A stretch of DNA of 64,000 bases, taken from NCBI GenBank assembly GCA_958452575.1, contig CAUDUM010000004.1, positions 124,001 through 188,000 of the forward strand, given 5' to 3'. The first letter of the stretch is position 1, and every line of letters begins with the position of its first letter. This stretch comes from an uncultured Eggerthellaceae bacterium. Its GTDB lineage: Bacteria > Actinomycetota > Coriobacteriia > Coriobacteriales > Eggerthellaceae. Shown one piece after another: positions 51,606-61,639 of the stretch. Both the position numbers and the translations under genes were made by a program. The notes under the pieces are model-generated. The model had not been told where the DNA came from, ran no database searches, and saw only the letters and a list, made by a program, of their open reading frames with translations.

Positions 51606-52817
51606 GTGGGCAATGGAGATAGGGAGCATAGGGGAACGACTCGAAGCGGAGATGAATCTCAATCATCCCGTCATTCGAGTCATCCTTCACACGTCAGATC
51701 GAGACGCGATAATCGCCGTCCCGTATCCGGAGCGCACGCTTCATCCAAACGCAAAGCGGGGTTGCTCGGAGTAGAGCTCCCTTCGTTGAGCCTCATCATC
51801 TGCGCTGTTGCCGCTATCGCCATCATCCTCTTGGCCGTATGGGGCATACGCACGGCGTTGTCGGATGCTAATCGAATCGAGCTTCCTGCCGAGGCATCTT
51901 CGAGCGGCGAATCGATGGAGACTCAGGACGTCTTGGCAGTCACCGATGGGGAACCGCAACAGGTTTCGGCGAACTCCTTCGACTACGATGCGTTCGACAG
52001 TCTCTCCGGGTCCGTCACGACGTTTTCCCTCTTAGGCGGCGGCGATCCTTCGCTGTCTTCGGAGGATGAGCAGAGGATCCTCGGCGATATGGAAGGCATC
52101 CGATCCTACGGCGCCGCCGGCTTCGTGTTCGTCGATCTGGAAAGCGGATGCGGGCTTTCCTGCAATGCTGACACCGCGTTGTACACCGCCAGTGCGTTCA
52201 AGATGCCCTATGCGACCTATATCTGCCAGCATCTGGATGCGGGGGATCTGAATCTCGAGGACCTGTGCACGGTCACCACGTCCATGGACGGCACGTTGGT
52301 GCCCGGGCAATCGTATTCGGTAAGCGATCTTTTGCAGGATATGATCTCCATTTCGGGAAACGATTCGTTCGTCGCCCTGCGCAACTCCTATGATCAATTG
52401 GGAATAGATGCATGGCTTGCGGAGCTAGACGTGTACGACGCCTCTTCAGGTCATGATCAATACCCTGTCAGCTCGGCCCGCAGCCTCATCAAGCTTTGGG
52501 CCAACACTTACGATTATTTCCAGAGCGGCACCGCGACATCCCAATGGCTGATGGACCTTGCCGCCAACACCAACATCTCGTTCATCCGCGAAGCGTTGGC
52601 GGAGCAAGGAGCGACGGTGCTCAACAAGGCGGGTTGGTTCACCACCGACGACATGTATTCCCGATGCGTCGCCGACGCCGGTATCATCCAGGACGGGGAG
52701 GATCATGCATATCTGATGGCCATCCTCACCAACATGTCCTACGACTGGAACACGGCGATGCTGGTGGAAACGCTCGCGGCCGACCTGTACGACCTGCGCG
52801 GCGATCTGGTTCAGTGA
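51606..52817 (+). CDS. Membrane-anchored class A beta-lactamase-like serine hydrolase
   Basis: This 403-residue protein has an Arg/Ser-rich cytoplasmic tail (about 55 residues), one membrane helix (LSLIICAVAAIAIILLAVW), a Ser/Glu-rich linker and a penicillin-recognising fold. The active-site tetrad is SAFK (Ser196, Lys199), the second motif is SGN (250-252, where enzymes usually have SDN), and the third is KAG (341-343, usually KTG or KSG). Whether it hydrolyses beta-lactams or is a peptidoglycan-linked esterase or peptidase cannot be told. The GTG at 51606 is the first in-frame start and has no strong ribosome site, so a later start is possible. Confidence 0.75.
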   Translation: MGNGDREHRGTTRSGDESQSSRHSSHPSHVRSRRDNRRPVSGAHASSKRKAGLLGVELPSLSLIICAVAAIAIILLAVWGIRTALSDANRIELPAEASSSGESMETQDVLAVTDGEPQQVSANSFDYDAFDSLSGSVTTFSLLGGGDPSLSSEDEQRILGDMEGIRSYGAAGFVFVDLESGCGLSCNADTALYTASAFKMPYATYICQHLDAGDLNLEDLCTVTTSMDGTLVPGQSYSVSDLLQDMISISGNDSFVALRNSYDQLGIDAWLAELDVYDASSGHDQYPVSSARSLIKLWANTYDYFQSGTATSQWLMDLAANTNISFIREALAEQGATVLNKAGWFTTDDMYSRCVADAGIIQDGEDHAYLMAILTNMSYDWNTAMLVETLAADLYDLRGDLVQ

Positions 52818-52879
52818 CGGTCGCCGGATAGCGGCATCGTCCATCCAGACCGCCGAGGTGCTTGCCGACGAGATCGAAT

Positions 52880-53575
52880 TCAGAAAACCAGCACGCGGAT
52901 TGCGCCCAGCAGGGCGATATGGATCGGATAGTACGCGTAGAAAAACCACTTGAGCGGTCTGCCTCGTTTGCCGTTGTATACGCACAGGAGCAGACCTGCC
53001 GCGCCGTTTCCCAAAGCATAGATCAACGACGGCAGCGCCTCGATTCCGCGGGATATCACGCTGATCAAGGCGGGGATTCCGAATCCCGCCATCGGCAGCA
53101 CGGCCGAGATGAGGGCTTGCTGGCGCCGGGTGGGCATGAGCGCGGCGATCAGGATCATCGGAATGCCGACGACGCCCCAATCGCATACCGCGCTGACGAC
53201 GATGCCCACCGCGACGGCGACCCACCATACCGCGCGATTTTTCAGGATGTCGTGAAGATGCAGCAGGATGAGGCCCAGCAGCAAGGTGATCAGCACGTTG
53301 CCCTGCGGGGCGAGGAACAAGCTGTATGGAATCTGGGAGACGAGCGCGAACACCGCCAGGCGCGTTTCGTATTTGCGGATATCGGAGGTATGGCGCCATC
53401 CTTCGGCGAGGAGGAACGCCATGATGGGAAACGTCAACCCTCCGGCGCCCTCCAAGGCGCACAGGAGCGGAAAGGGGAGCAGATCCGAAAAGACCCATGA
53501 GGCGTGGTTGCAGGTCATGCCCACGATGGCGATGATCTTCAAGGAGAACGACGAAATGCCCCGGTTGCTGCCCAC
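52880..53575 (-). CDS. TraX-family membrane protein
   Basis: This 231-residue polytopic protein has the family features LKIIAIVGMTCNHASWVF, LTFPIMAFLLAEGWRHT, RLAVFALVSQIPYSLFL and an ending FFYAYYPIHIALLGAIR. In F plasmids TraX N-acetylates pilin; chromosomal relatives are thought to be membrane acyltransferases, with no known substrate here. The GTG at 53575 is chosen because AAAGGAA lies just upstream; a longer frame begins at 53656 but overlaps the divergent gene region. Confidence 0.82.
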   Translation of the reverse strand: MGSNRGISSFSLKIIAIVGMTCNHASWVFSDLLPFPLLCALEGAGGLTFPIMAFLLAEGWRHTSDIRKYETRLAVFALVSQIPYSLFLAPQGNVLITLLLGLILLHLHDILKNRAVWWVAVAVGIVVSAVCDWGVVGIPMILIAALMPTRRQQALISAVLPMAGFGIPALISVISRGIEALPSLIYALGNGAAGLLLCVYNGKRGRPLKWFFYAYYPIHIALLGAIRVLVF

Positions 53576-53721
53576 TGGTTCCTTTCCTTTGGTTCGGCGA
53601 CACGACGAAAGTATAATCGACGCGTGATACCATGCAATGCGCCATCGAGCCGCCAACCAGCGCGCCGCATCGTCGGCGCATGCCGCCGCGCCGCATGTTT
53701 GCCAACCCCCGAGGAGGATCG

Positions 53722-54498
53722 TTGCTCGCTTCGCTTGTCCCGACGCTTGCTATCACGGCGATCGTCGCCATCGTCCTGATCGGGCATGGCCGTTTTGCGA
53801 GGAGGCGTCCGAACCCTGCCGCGCTCAGAAGCCAGGATGAGCCGACACAAGGGGTCTCGGTTCTGGCGCTGCTCTGCGTGATGCTGTCGGCGGCGATCCC
53901 CCTCTTGTGTTTCGTGAGCGTTGGAGCGCAGTATCCGGCGCTCGAGTTTGCGGATCCTGCGCCGATGGCAGACGCACCGCTTGCCGCGACGGTTGCGGGA
54001 TACCTGGTTATCTGCGCCTGCGTGGGGTTTTATGAAGAAGGGGCGTTCCGAGTGATCCTGCAGGACCTGTTCGCGCGAGGATTCTTGGGCAATGGGATAC
54101 GGCGTGGCAGATGCGCGCTTTATGCCGCGATCACATCCAGCGCGCTGTTCGCTGTGCTCCATGTCGTCTCTCCGGTCCCCGTGGAAGCCGATTCGGCTCA
54201 AGTGGCGATGCAAGTCGCTTTGAAATTCCTGCAAGGGATGCTGTTCGGTTTGGCGATGACGGGGCTGCTGGCGCGGACGGGCAGCTTCGCTTTGGCTGCG
54301 GCGGCGCATGCCTGCTACGATCTGCTGTTCTTCCTCCCCTGGGTGCTGGATATCGGGGGATTTCCCTCAACCTACCTCACCGGGCTTGCAATCGACACGT
54401 TCGCTCTGGCTGCGAACTGCGTGTGCCTGGCGCCCGCAGCTGTGCTTTCCTTGCGCCTTCTTGCGTATGGGGGAGCGGTGCAGCCCCGTATGCGGTAG
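53722..54498 (+). CDS. CPBP-family intramembrane metalloprotease
   Basis: This 258-residue membrane protein has the CAAX-protease/bacteriocin-processing motifs: EEGAFR in YEEGAFRVILQ, FAVLH, and HACYD. These supply the glutamates and histidines of a membrane-embedded zinc-type glutamate protease. About eight helices are predicted. The TTG at 53722 follows GAGGAGG by 4 nt and is preferred; an ATG at 53632 is the alternative, giving an Arg-rich leader. The substrate is unknown. Confidence 0.8.
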   Translation: MLASLVPTLAITAIVAIVLIGHGRFARRRPNPAALRSQDEPTQGVSVLALLCVMLSAAIPLLCFVSVGAQYPALEFADPAPMADAPLAATVAGYLVICACVGFYEEGAFRVILQDLFARGFLGNGIRRGRCALYAAITSSALFAVLHVVSPVPVEADSAQVAMQVALKFLQGMLFGLAMTGLLARTGSFALAAAAHACYDLLFFLPWVLDIGGFPSTYLTGLAIDTFALAANCVCLAPAAVLSLRLLAYGGAVQPRMR

Positions 54499-54552
54499 GC
54501 TGCGACGTGCTACAATCGAGTGCTGCAATCGTCACCGACCTGGCAGGAGACC

Positions 54553-55125
54553 ATGAATCGAACCGAAGCGCTGCGGATCCTGGGGCTTGATGCCGATGCA
54601 TCGGCCGAGGATGTGAAAACGGCGTATCGCGAGACGGCCCAGATCCTCCATCCTGACAGGTTCGCGGGGAACAAGAAGCTGCAGGATCGCGCGACCGAGC
54701 AGTTCAAGAACCTTCAGGAAGCATACGATGTCCTGATGGGGAAGCGCGCTGCCAAAACCGCATCCTCTGGCGGGTCTTCGGATCGCCGCAGCCAAGCGGG
54801 TTTGTCGGAAGAGCGCGAGATCGAAGCGCGTCTGGCGGGCATTGCCGCGGCGCGCGTGCAGCTTGCCGCTCAGCGAGATGCGTTCGGGGATGAGCGTCGA
54901 AACGGTTTGGGATTCCTGATCGTCGGCGCGATCGTCGCACTGGTGTGCGGGCGTCGACCGACGGGGCTGTTCCTGGCGGTCACCGGTTTGGCCACCGCCG
55001 CGGCGATCTGGGGTGCGGTGCAGGTGATATCGTCTCAGCGCAGCATCTCCGCGCTCGACGCGCGCCTCTCCGAACTCGGCAAGGAGCAGAAAAAGTTGAA
55101 AGCGCGGCTCGCAGAGCTGCGATAA
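54553..55125 (+). CDS. J-domain membrane protein
   Basis: This 190-residue protein opens with a J-domain (ALRILGLDADASAEDVKTAYRE, HPD in ILHPDRFAG, then FKNLQEAYDVLMG), which recruits and stimulates an Hsp70. A Ser-rich linker, a coiled coil, two membrane helices (about 118-160) and a short C-terminal coiled coil follow. There is no zinc-finger or peptide-binding domain, so it is a specialised DnaJ-like protein. GGAGA precedes the ATG at 54553. It ends 17 bp before typA. Confidence 0.85.
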   Translation: MNRTEALRILGLDADASAEDVKTAYRETAQILHPDRFAGNKKLQDRATEQFKNLQEAYDVLMGKRAAKTASSGGSSDRRSQAGLSEEREIEARLAGIAAARVQLAAQRDAFGDERRNGLGFLIVGAIVALVCGRRPTGLFLAVTGLATAAAIWGAVQVISSQRSISALDARLSELGKEQKKLKARLAELR

Positions 55126-55142
55126 GCGAAAGAAGGAGCGAA

Positions 55143-56957
<1,815 letters not shown>

Positions 56958-56983
56958 CCCATCGACCGCGCATCCGCCCATCC

Positions 56984-57020
56984 GAGGCGCCGGCGACACC
57001 GTCGGCGCCTCTTTTTCTTT
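56984..57020 (+). terminator. Terminator of typA
   Basis: GAGGCGCCG pairs with CGGCGCCTC across a 10-nt loop and is followed by TTTTTCTTTT. Confidence 0.92.
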
Positions 57021-57193
57021 TGCGGGTTATCCAAGGACGGCACCCCGGAAACCTTCGTTATGGCGGTGTCTGTGAAGCAGAAGTGGGCTTCTTGTGCAGC
57101 GGTTAAGGGCGATTTTCCCCTGTGCGACAATACGCTTCGTCAAAGAACCATGCCCGTGTATCACGACGGCATGCACTCATGGGAAAGGGCCAT

Positions 57194-58420
57194 ATGAAAA
57201 CTGCGCGCATCATGAGAGCGGCATGCGCCGCCGGGCTGGCAGCCGCCTGCATGTGCGGCATCGCCGCATGCTCCTCCGACAGCTCCGCATCGGGTTTGAC
57301 CGGAGGTGTAGCGGCCACGGTGAACGGTGCCGAGATCCCCGAAGACGACGTCACCACCTCCATCGAGAACGTCCGCGCATCCTATTCCCTCGAAGATCAG
57401 GACACCTGGGGCGAGTACCTTGCCTCTTTGGACATGACGCCCGAGGAGGTTCGCGAGAGCGTGATCGACTCCTTCGTAGACCAGAAGCTCCAGCAGCAGG
57501 GAGCCGAGGAGCGCGGTGTCACGGTCGAGGATTCCGAGGTCGACACCTATGTCGACTACATCAAGTCCAACTACGACAGCGACGAGAAGTGGCAGCAGGC
57601 CCTGCAGCAGGCGGGATTCGACGATGAAGCCGCCTATCGTGAGAACATCAAGGAAAGCCTGATGGGCAACAGCCTGCTGGATTCCTTCGAAGCCGAGGAT
57701 CCCACCGATGAGGAGGTCGTCGAGTACGCCGCCTCGGCCATCACCTTCGATGTGGCCAAGCGATCCTCGCACATCCTTTTCGACGCCAACGATCAGGAGA
57801 CGGCGCAAAGCGTGCTCGACCAGATCAACGCAGGCGAGCTCGATTTCGCCGAAGCGGCCAAGGAGTACTCGACCGACACCGGCAGCGCCGCCGACGGCGG
57901 GGATGTGGGTTGGGATCAGCTGACTTCGTTCGTCGATGAGTATCAAACCGCGCTCGACGCCCTGTCCGAGGGCCAGGTGAGCGGCTTGGTCGAGAGCGAT
58001 TACGGCTGGCATATCATCAAATGCACCGACGAGTTCGTCGCACCTGAGGAGATCACTTCCATCGACCAGCTGCCGCAGGAGTTCGTCGACACGTACCGCG
58101 AGTCCGTCAAGCAGCAAAACCAGCAGGAAGCCTACCAGGAGTGGTTCGACGAGTACAAAGAAGCCGCCGACATCGTGATCAACGACATGCCCGAGGGGCT
58201 TCCCTACGCGGTGGATATGTCCCAGTACCAAACCGATGACGGGTCCGCCGAGGGCGATTCGACTGACGACGTTTCTGCTGAAACCGAGGACGGCGCTTCC
58301 GACGAAGCGGCTGCCGATGAATCCGCCGACAGCTCCTCTGAGGAGCAGTCCGCCGAGTCCGCGGAAACCGCGGAGGGAGGCGCCGATCAGGCATCGGAGG
58401 ATGGCGCCGAGGCAGCGTAA
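57194..58420 (+). CDS. Foldase lipoprotein, SurA/PrsA type, with parvulin domain
   Basis: This 408-residue lipoprotein has a signal sequence ending in the lipobox IAAC. A SurA-like N-terminal helical domain is followed by a PpiC parvulin domain (AKRSSHILFDANDQETAQSVLDQI, then STDTGSAADGGDVGWDQL, read in pieces, and YGWHIIKCTDE). A Ser/Glu/Ala-rich acidic tail of about 75 residues ends the protein. It should fold exported proteins at the outer face of the membrane. The ATG at 57194 is chosen because the signal peptide begins there. Confidence 0.9.
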   Translation: MKTARIMRAACAAGLAAACMCGIAACSSDSSASGLTGGVAATVNGAEIPEDDVTTSIENVRASYSLEDQDTWGEYLASLDMTPEEVRESVIDSFVDQKLQQQGAEERGVTVEDSEVDTYVDYIKSNYDSDEKWQQALQQAGFDDEAAYRENIKESLMGNSLLDSFEAEDPTDEEVVEYAASAITFDVAKRSSHILFDANDQETAQSVLDQINAGELDFAEAAKEYSTDTGSAADGGDVGWDQLTSFVDEYQTALDALSEGQVSGLVESDYGWHIIKCTDEFVAPEEITSIDQLPQEFVDTYRESVKQQNQQEAYQEWFDEYKEAADIVINDMPEGLPYAVDMSQYQTDDGSAEGDSTDDVSAETEDGASDEAAADESADSSSEEQSAESAETAEGGADQASEDGAEAA

Positions 58421-58509
58421 ACCAATCGTATGTTTTGCTTGTGAGCGTCCGGTAGCTGTTGTATACTACGTATCTGCTGCGCCCGAAGGGCGGGCGATGA
58501 GGCTAAAGT

Positions 58510-58601
58510 GGAGAGATGTCCGAGCTGGCCGAAGGAGCACGATTGGAAATCGTGTATGCGCCAAAAGCGTATCCGGGGTTCGAATCCCCGTCTCTCCGCC
58601 A
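58510..58601 (+). tRNA. tRNA-Ser (GGA)
   Basis: A 92-nt tRNA with acceptor stem GGAGAGA/TCTCTCC, anticodon loop TTGGAAA (anticodon GGA), a long class II variable arm (ATGCGCCAAAAGCGTAT), T-arm GGGTTCGAATCCC and an encoded CCA. Confidence 0.97.
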
Positions 58602-58695
58602 GGTAAATCACGCTGCATAGGGCACAACCCCCTTTGCAGCGTTTTCATATGATCGGGATCGTTCCCCGGAACGACACGCCGATCGCACCCCATGC

Positions 58696-58788
58696 GGAGG
58701 GGTGGCAGAGTGGTTGAATGCGGCGGTCTCGAAAACCGTTTTGCCCGTAATCCGGGTAACGAGGGTTCGAATCCCTCCTCCTCCGCCA
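58696..58788 (+). tRNA. tRNA-Ser (CGA)
   Basis: A 93-nt tRNA with acceptor stem GGAGGGG/CTCCTCC-like, anticodon loop CTCGAAA (anticodon CGA), a long class II variable arm (TGCCCGTAATCCGGGTA), T-arm GGGTTCGAATCCC and an encoded CCA. Confidence 0.96.
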
Positions 58789-58850
58789 GTGAACTTGACA
58801 GGCTCGGCATCGTCCGGGCCTGTTTTGCACCTGAGTGAAAGGATGGAGCC

Positions 58851-59381
58851 ATGAGCGAACGCGTGGTGGAAAGCTCGGTCGACGAGGTCCCCGAGGTCCC
58901 CGAGATCCTCGAGAAGGTCCTGCTGTTCTCGCTTGACCGCGCCAAGACTAAGATGGAGGCGGGCGAGGACATCATCCCCTTCACCTCCCTGGCGGTGAAG
59001 GAGACCCTGTTCATGGAGACCCATCCCGCCGACAACGAGCAGGCGTGCTTCAACCTGGCCCGCCATACGGTCGAGCATGCATGCGGTGCGCAGGCGTACT
59101 CTTTCTGCTATGACGGATACGTCGAGACCGACGACGGCACCCATGACGCGCTGATCGCCGAGGGCGGCGTGCCCGGCGCCGACAAGGGGTTCGCCGTGGG
59201 GCAGCTTTACACGACGGACGGCGAAGGAGCCGTTTCGTTCGAGTCCGAACCGGTCTACATCGGTCCGGCTCCCAACTTCATGGTGGCATTGCGCGATGCC
59301 GACGAGTATTCCGACGACGAGATCGACGAGAAGTACCTCGACGATGCCGAGGAGGCATCAGAGGAGGATTCCGCCGAGTAG
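58851..59381 (+). CDS. Acidic hypothetical protein
   Basis: I do not recognise this 176-residue protein. It is soluble and strongly acidic, with a tail of DDAEEASEEDSAE. Two Cys (ACF, HACG) and a segment that could be an alpha/beta domain (ACGAQAYSFCYDGYVETDDG) are visible. The ATG at 58851 follows GAAAGGA. It stands between the tRNA-Ser pair and the rpsF operon with its own terminator. Confidence 0.75.
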   Translation: MSERVVESSVDEVPEVPEILEKVLLFSLDRAKTKMEAGEDIIPFTSLAVKETLFMETHPADNEQACFNLARHTVEHACGAQAYSFCYDGYVETDDGTHDALIAEGGVPGADKGFAVGQLYTTDGEGAVSFESEPVYIGPAPNFMVALRDADEYSDDEIDEKYLDDAEEASEEDSAE

Positions 59382-59699
59382 AAAGCCTTCGACCGCGCAT
59401 CTAGGTGAGCGGTCGATGCCATATGAGAGCAATGAGCGAGGAGCGGAACGGCCATGGTGCCGTCCCGCTCCTTTTGCGTGAAGGGCATTGAATTCGCGCG
59501 GCACCCATGTGGCACCCGCGTGATATGCGTGCGATGCCGATGTGGCACGCGCGCGGCAAACATGCGGCGCGCACGCAAGATGGCGGCGCTATCCTGCACC
59601 AACCGGACGACCGCCGGAAGCGCATGGAACCAAGCGTGGCGCCGGACATGGTGAAAGCGTGAACGGAAGGACATGCTTGCCCTCAACGCGGGAAAGCTT
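59382..59699. other. Intergenic region between the acidic protein and the rpsF promoter
   Basis: Apart from the terminator at 59439-59476 I see no gene. A short tract (about 59505-59575) repeats variants of GCACCCATGTGGCACCCGCG and GATGTGGCACGCGCG; it is low-complexity but not a clear array. Confidence 0.4.
59439..59476 (+). terminator. Terminator of the acidic hypothetical gene
   Basis: GAGCGGAACGGC pairs with GCCGTCCCGCTC (one mismatch) across a 6-nt loop, followed by CTTTTG. Confidence 0.75.
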
Positions 59700-59708
59700 T
59701 GCTAGAAT
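59700..59708 (+). promoter_or_regulatory. Extended -10 promoter of the rpsF operon
   Basis: TGCTAGAAT is an extended -10 element, with a TTGCCC-like box about 20 bp upstream. The start would be about 65 nt before the rpsF ATG. Confidence 0.55.
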
Positions 59709-59710
59709 AG

Positions 59711-59770
59711 GCAGGCTGTTCCTGCCCCGGGTGAAACGCCTTCACCAGCCCCGGGGCCGTAAAGTCCAAA
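59711..59770 (+). promoter_or_regulatory. Candidate S6:S18 autoregulatory leader RNA
   Basis: The leader folds into GCAGG/CCTGC and a larger GC-rich stem (CCCGGGTGAA with TTCACC...CCCGGG), followed by GGGGCCGTAAAG. Bacterial rpsF leaders commonly carry a CCG-containing stem bound by the S6:S18 complex. The position fits; identity with the Rfam family is inferred, not checked. Confidence 0.4.
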
Positions 59771-59782
59771 GGAGGTGAGCTG

Positions 59783-60076
59783 ATGAAGGCTTACGAACTG
59801 CTGTATTTTGTTGCTCCGAACATCGATGAGGAGACCCGCGCCAACGTCACGAAGCGTATCGAGACCGCCGTGGCCCAGGGCAACGGCACCATCGACAACG
59901 TCGACAACTGGGGCAAGCGCAAACTCGCTTACGAGATCAACGGTCTGACCGACGGCGATTACACGCTCGTCGACTTCCATGCCAATCCGGCTGACGTCGC
60001 TGAACTCGATCGCGTGCTTCGCATCACCGACGCCGTCGTGCGTCATATGATCGTCAAGCGCACCGATCGCGACTAG
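59783..60076 (+). CDS. rpsF: 30S ribosomal protein S6
   Basis: This 97-residue protein is canonical S6 (MKAYELLYFVAPNIDEE, NWGKRKLAYEI, RITDAVVRHMIVKR). AAAGGAGGTGA precedes the ATG at 59783. It leads the operon rpsF-ssb-rpsR-rplI. Confidence 0.97.
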   Translation: MKAYELLYFVAPNIDEETRANVTKRIETAVAQGNGTIDNVDNWGKRKLAYEINGLTDGDYTLVDFHANPADVAELDRVLRITDAVVRHMIVKRTDRD

Positions 60077-60130
60077 ACCAACAGGATTTGAGAAGCGGCT
60101 CCGAGCCGCACCATGGAAGAGGTAGAGATC

Positions 60131-60619
60131 ATGAGCATCAACAGGGTTATCATCAGCGGTAATCTCACGCGCGATCCCGAGCTGCGCCAGACGGGCGGCG
60201 GAACGCAGGTCCTGTCGTTCGGCGTCGCGGTCAACGACCGCCGCCGCAACCAGCAGACGGGCGAGTGGGAAGATTACCCGAACTTCATCGACTGCACGAT
60301 GTTCGGTGCTCGCGCCGAGGCGCTCTCCCGCTATCTGTCCAAGGGCACCAAGGTCGCCATCGAAGGCAAGCTTCGCTGGAGCCAGTGGGAGCGCGACGGG
60401 CAGAAGCGCAGCAAGATCGAAGTGATCGTAGACGAGCTGGAGTTCATGTCCGGCCGCAACGATGGCTCCGGTCAGCGCCAGTACGCGCCCGCGCAGACCA
60501 ACCAGTACGCTCCTGCGCAGAACCAGTACGGTTCCGCCCAGCCGCAGTACGCGCAGCCCAACCCCGCCGCCTCGATCGATGCCTCGTCCTCCGTCTATGA
60601 CGAGGACATTCCGTTCTAA
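60131..60619 (+). CDS. ssb: Single-stranded DNA-binding protein
   Basis: This 162-residue protein has the OB fold (MSINRVIISGNLTRDPELRQ, then GWSQWE-like LRWSQWERDGQKRSKIEVIVDEL), a Gln/Ala/Tyr-rich flexible linker (QYAPAQ-type repeats) and the conserved tip DEDIPF that recruits replication partners. The ATG at 60131 is chosen because the protein then begins MSINRV. Confidence 0.96.
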   Translation: MSINRVIISGNLTRDPELRQTGGGTQVLSFGVAVNDRRRNQQTGEWEDYPNFIDCTMFGARAEALSRYLSKGTKVAIEGKLRWSQWERDGQKRSKIEVIVDELEFMSGRNDGSGQRQYAPAQTNQYAPAQNQYGSAQPQYAQPNPAASIDASSSVYDEDIPF

Positions 60620-60642
60620 GCGAAACGAAAGAGGTTTTACCA

Positions 60643-60903
60643 ATGGCCGATTATGTGAAGCAGCCTCGGCGTAAGTACTGCCAGTTCTGCAAGGACGACG
60701 CGCAGTACATCGACTACAAGGATACGCAGATGCTGCGCAAGTACGTTACCGATCGTGGCAAGATCAAGCCTCGCCGCGTGACGGGTGCCTGCACCCAGCA
60801 CCAGCGCGACATCGCGAACGCGGTCAAGCGCGCTCGCGAGATGGCTTTGATGCCGTACACGGTTCCCGCCGTCAGCGGCCGTGGCGACCGCCGCAACCGC
60901 TAG
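60643..60903 (+). CDS. rpsR: 30S ribosomal protein S18
   Basis: This 86-residue protein has the S18 core (IDYKDTQMLRKYVTDRGKIKPRR). The N-terminal CQFCKDD pair and the later C/H residues (GACTQHQRD) identify the zinc-binding (C+) form. Confidence 0.97.
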   Translation: MADYVKQPRRKYCQFCKDDAQYIDYKDTQMLRKYVTDRGKIKPRRVTGACTQHQRDIANAVKRAREMALMPYTVPAVSGRGDRRNR

Positions 60904-60918
60904 GCGCAAGGAGGTACC

Positions 60919-61461
60919 ATGAAAGTCATCCTGCTTAAAGAACTGAAAGGAAAGGGCGGCGAGGGCGACGTCATCGACGTGGCTCCCGGCTTCGCCAACA
61001 ACTACCTGCTGACCCAGGGTTACGCCATTCTGGCGACCAAGGGCAACCTGAAGCAGCTCGAGCAGCGCAAGCACAACATCGCCAAGCGCGAGGAGAAGCG
61101 CATCGCCGACGCCGAGGCGCTGAAGACTCAGCTCGAGGGCCTCAAGGTGAAGGTCGACGTCCAGGTGGGCGAGGAGGGCCAGCTGTTCGGCTCCGTCACC
61201 ACCACGATGATCGCCGACGCCATCCAGGCTGCGACGGGCGTCGAGGTCGACAAGCGCCGCATCGAGCTGAACCGCCCGATCAAGACCGCCGGCATCCACG
61301 ACGTCTCCATCTCCCTGTATCGCGAGATCAAGGCTGTCGTGAAGCTGCAGGTCGGCGACGTGGTCGAGGAGACGCCCGAGGCGCCGGCCGAGGCCGAAGA
61401 GGCTGTCGAGGCTCCCGCCGAGGAGACCGTCGAGGCCGTCGCCGAGGAGGACGCCGAGTAG
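60919..61461 (+). CDS. rplI: 50S ribosomal protein L9
   Basis: This 180-residue protein has the L9 N-terminal fold (MKVILLKELKGKGGEGDVIDVAPGFANNYL in pieces), a long connecting helix and the C-terminal domain ending in IKAVVKLQV. A tail of about 30 Ala/Glu residues extends beyond the usual end. AAGGAGG precedes the ATG. Confidence 0.96.
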   Translation: MKVILLKELKGKGGEGDVIDVAPGFANNYLLTQGYAILATKGNLKQLEQRKHNIAKREEKRIADAEALKTQLEGLKVKVDVQVGEEGQLFGSVTTTMIADAIQAATGVEVDKRRIELNRPIKTAGIHDVSISLYREIKAVVKLQVGDVVEETPEAPAEAEEAVEAPAEETVEAVAEEDAE

Positions 61462-61494
61462 TTTTTCGCTCGACGCATCACCCAGCGGACAACG

Positions 61495-61530
61495 AAGCCC
61501 CTTGCCGCATCTGCGACAAGGGGCTTTTTG
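61495..61530 (+). terminator. Terminator of the rpsF-rplI operon
   Basis: AAGCCCCTTG pairs with CAAGGGGCTT across a 12-nt loop and is followed by a T-run. Confidence 0.92.
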
Positions 61531-61539
61531 CTAGCTTAC

Positions 61540-61580
61540 GCCGGATGAGAAAAGTCCTCCGTCCCTTTTTCTCATCCGGC
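61540..61580. repeat. 14-bp inverted repeat upstream of dnaB
   Basis: GCCGGATGAGAAAA (61540-61553) is perfectly complementary to 61567-61580, with a 13-nt loop. It follows the rplI terminator and precedes dnaB by 60 bp. It may be a second terminator or an operator. Confidence 0.7.
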
Positions 61581-61639
61581 AGCTGGGATACCATAGGACG
61601 GATAGCGAATAACAGCCGATAAAGACAGAGGAGGTCGGC

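Noticed and set aside
51264..51774. Plus-strand frames running through tRNA-Ala and its duplicated 3' end
   Set aside because: They translate tRNA and hairpin sequence and cannot be real genes.
59505..59575. Possible short CRISPR-like or tandem repeat
   Set aside because: Only two or three degenerate units of GATGTGGCAC-like sequence are present, without regular spacers.
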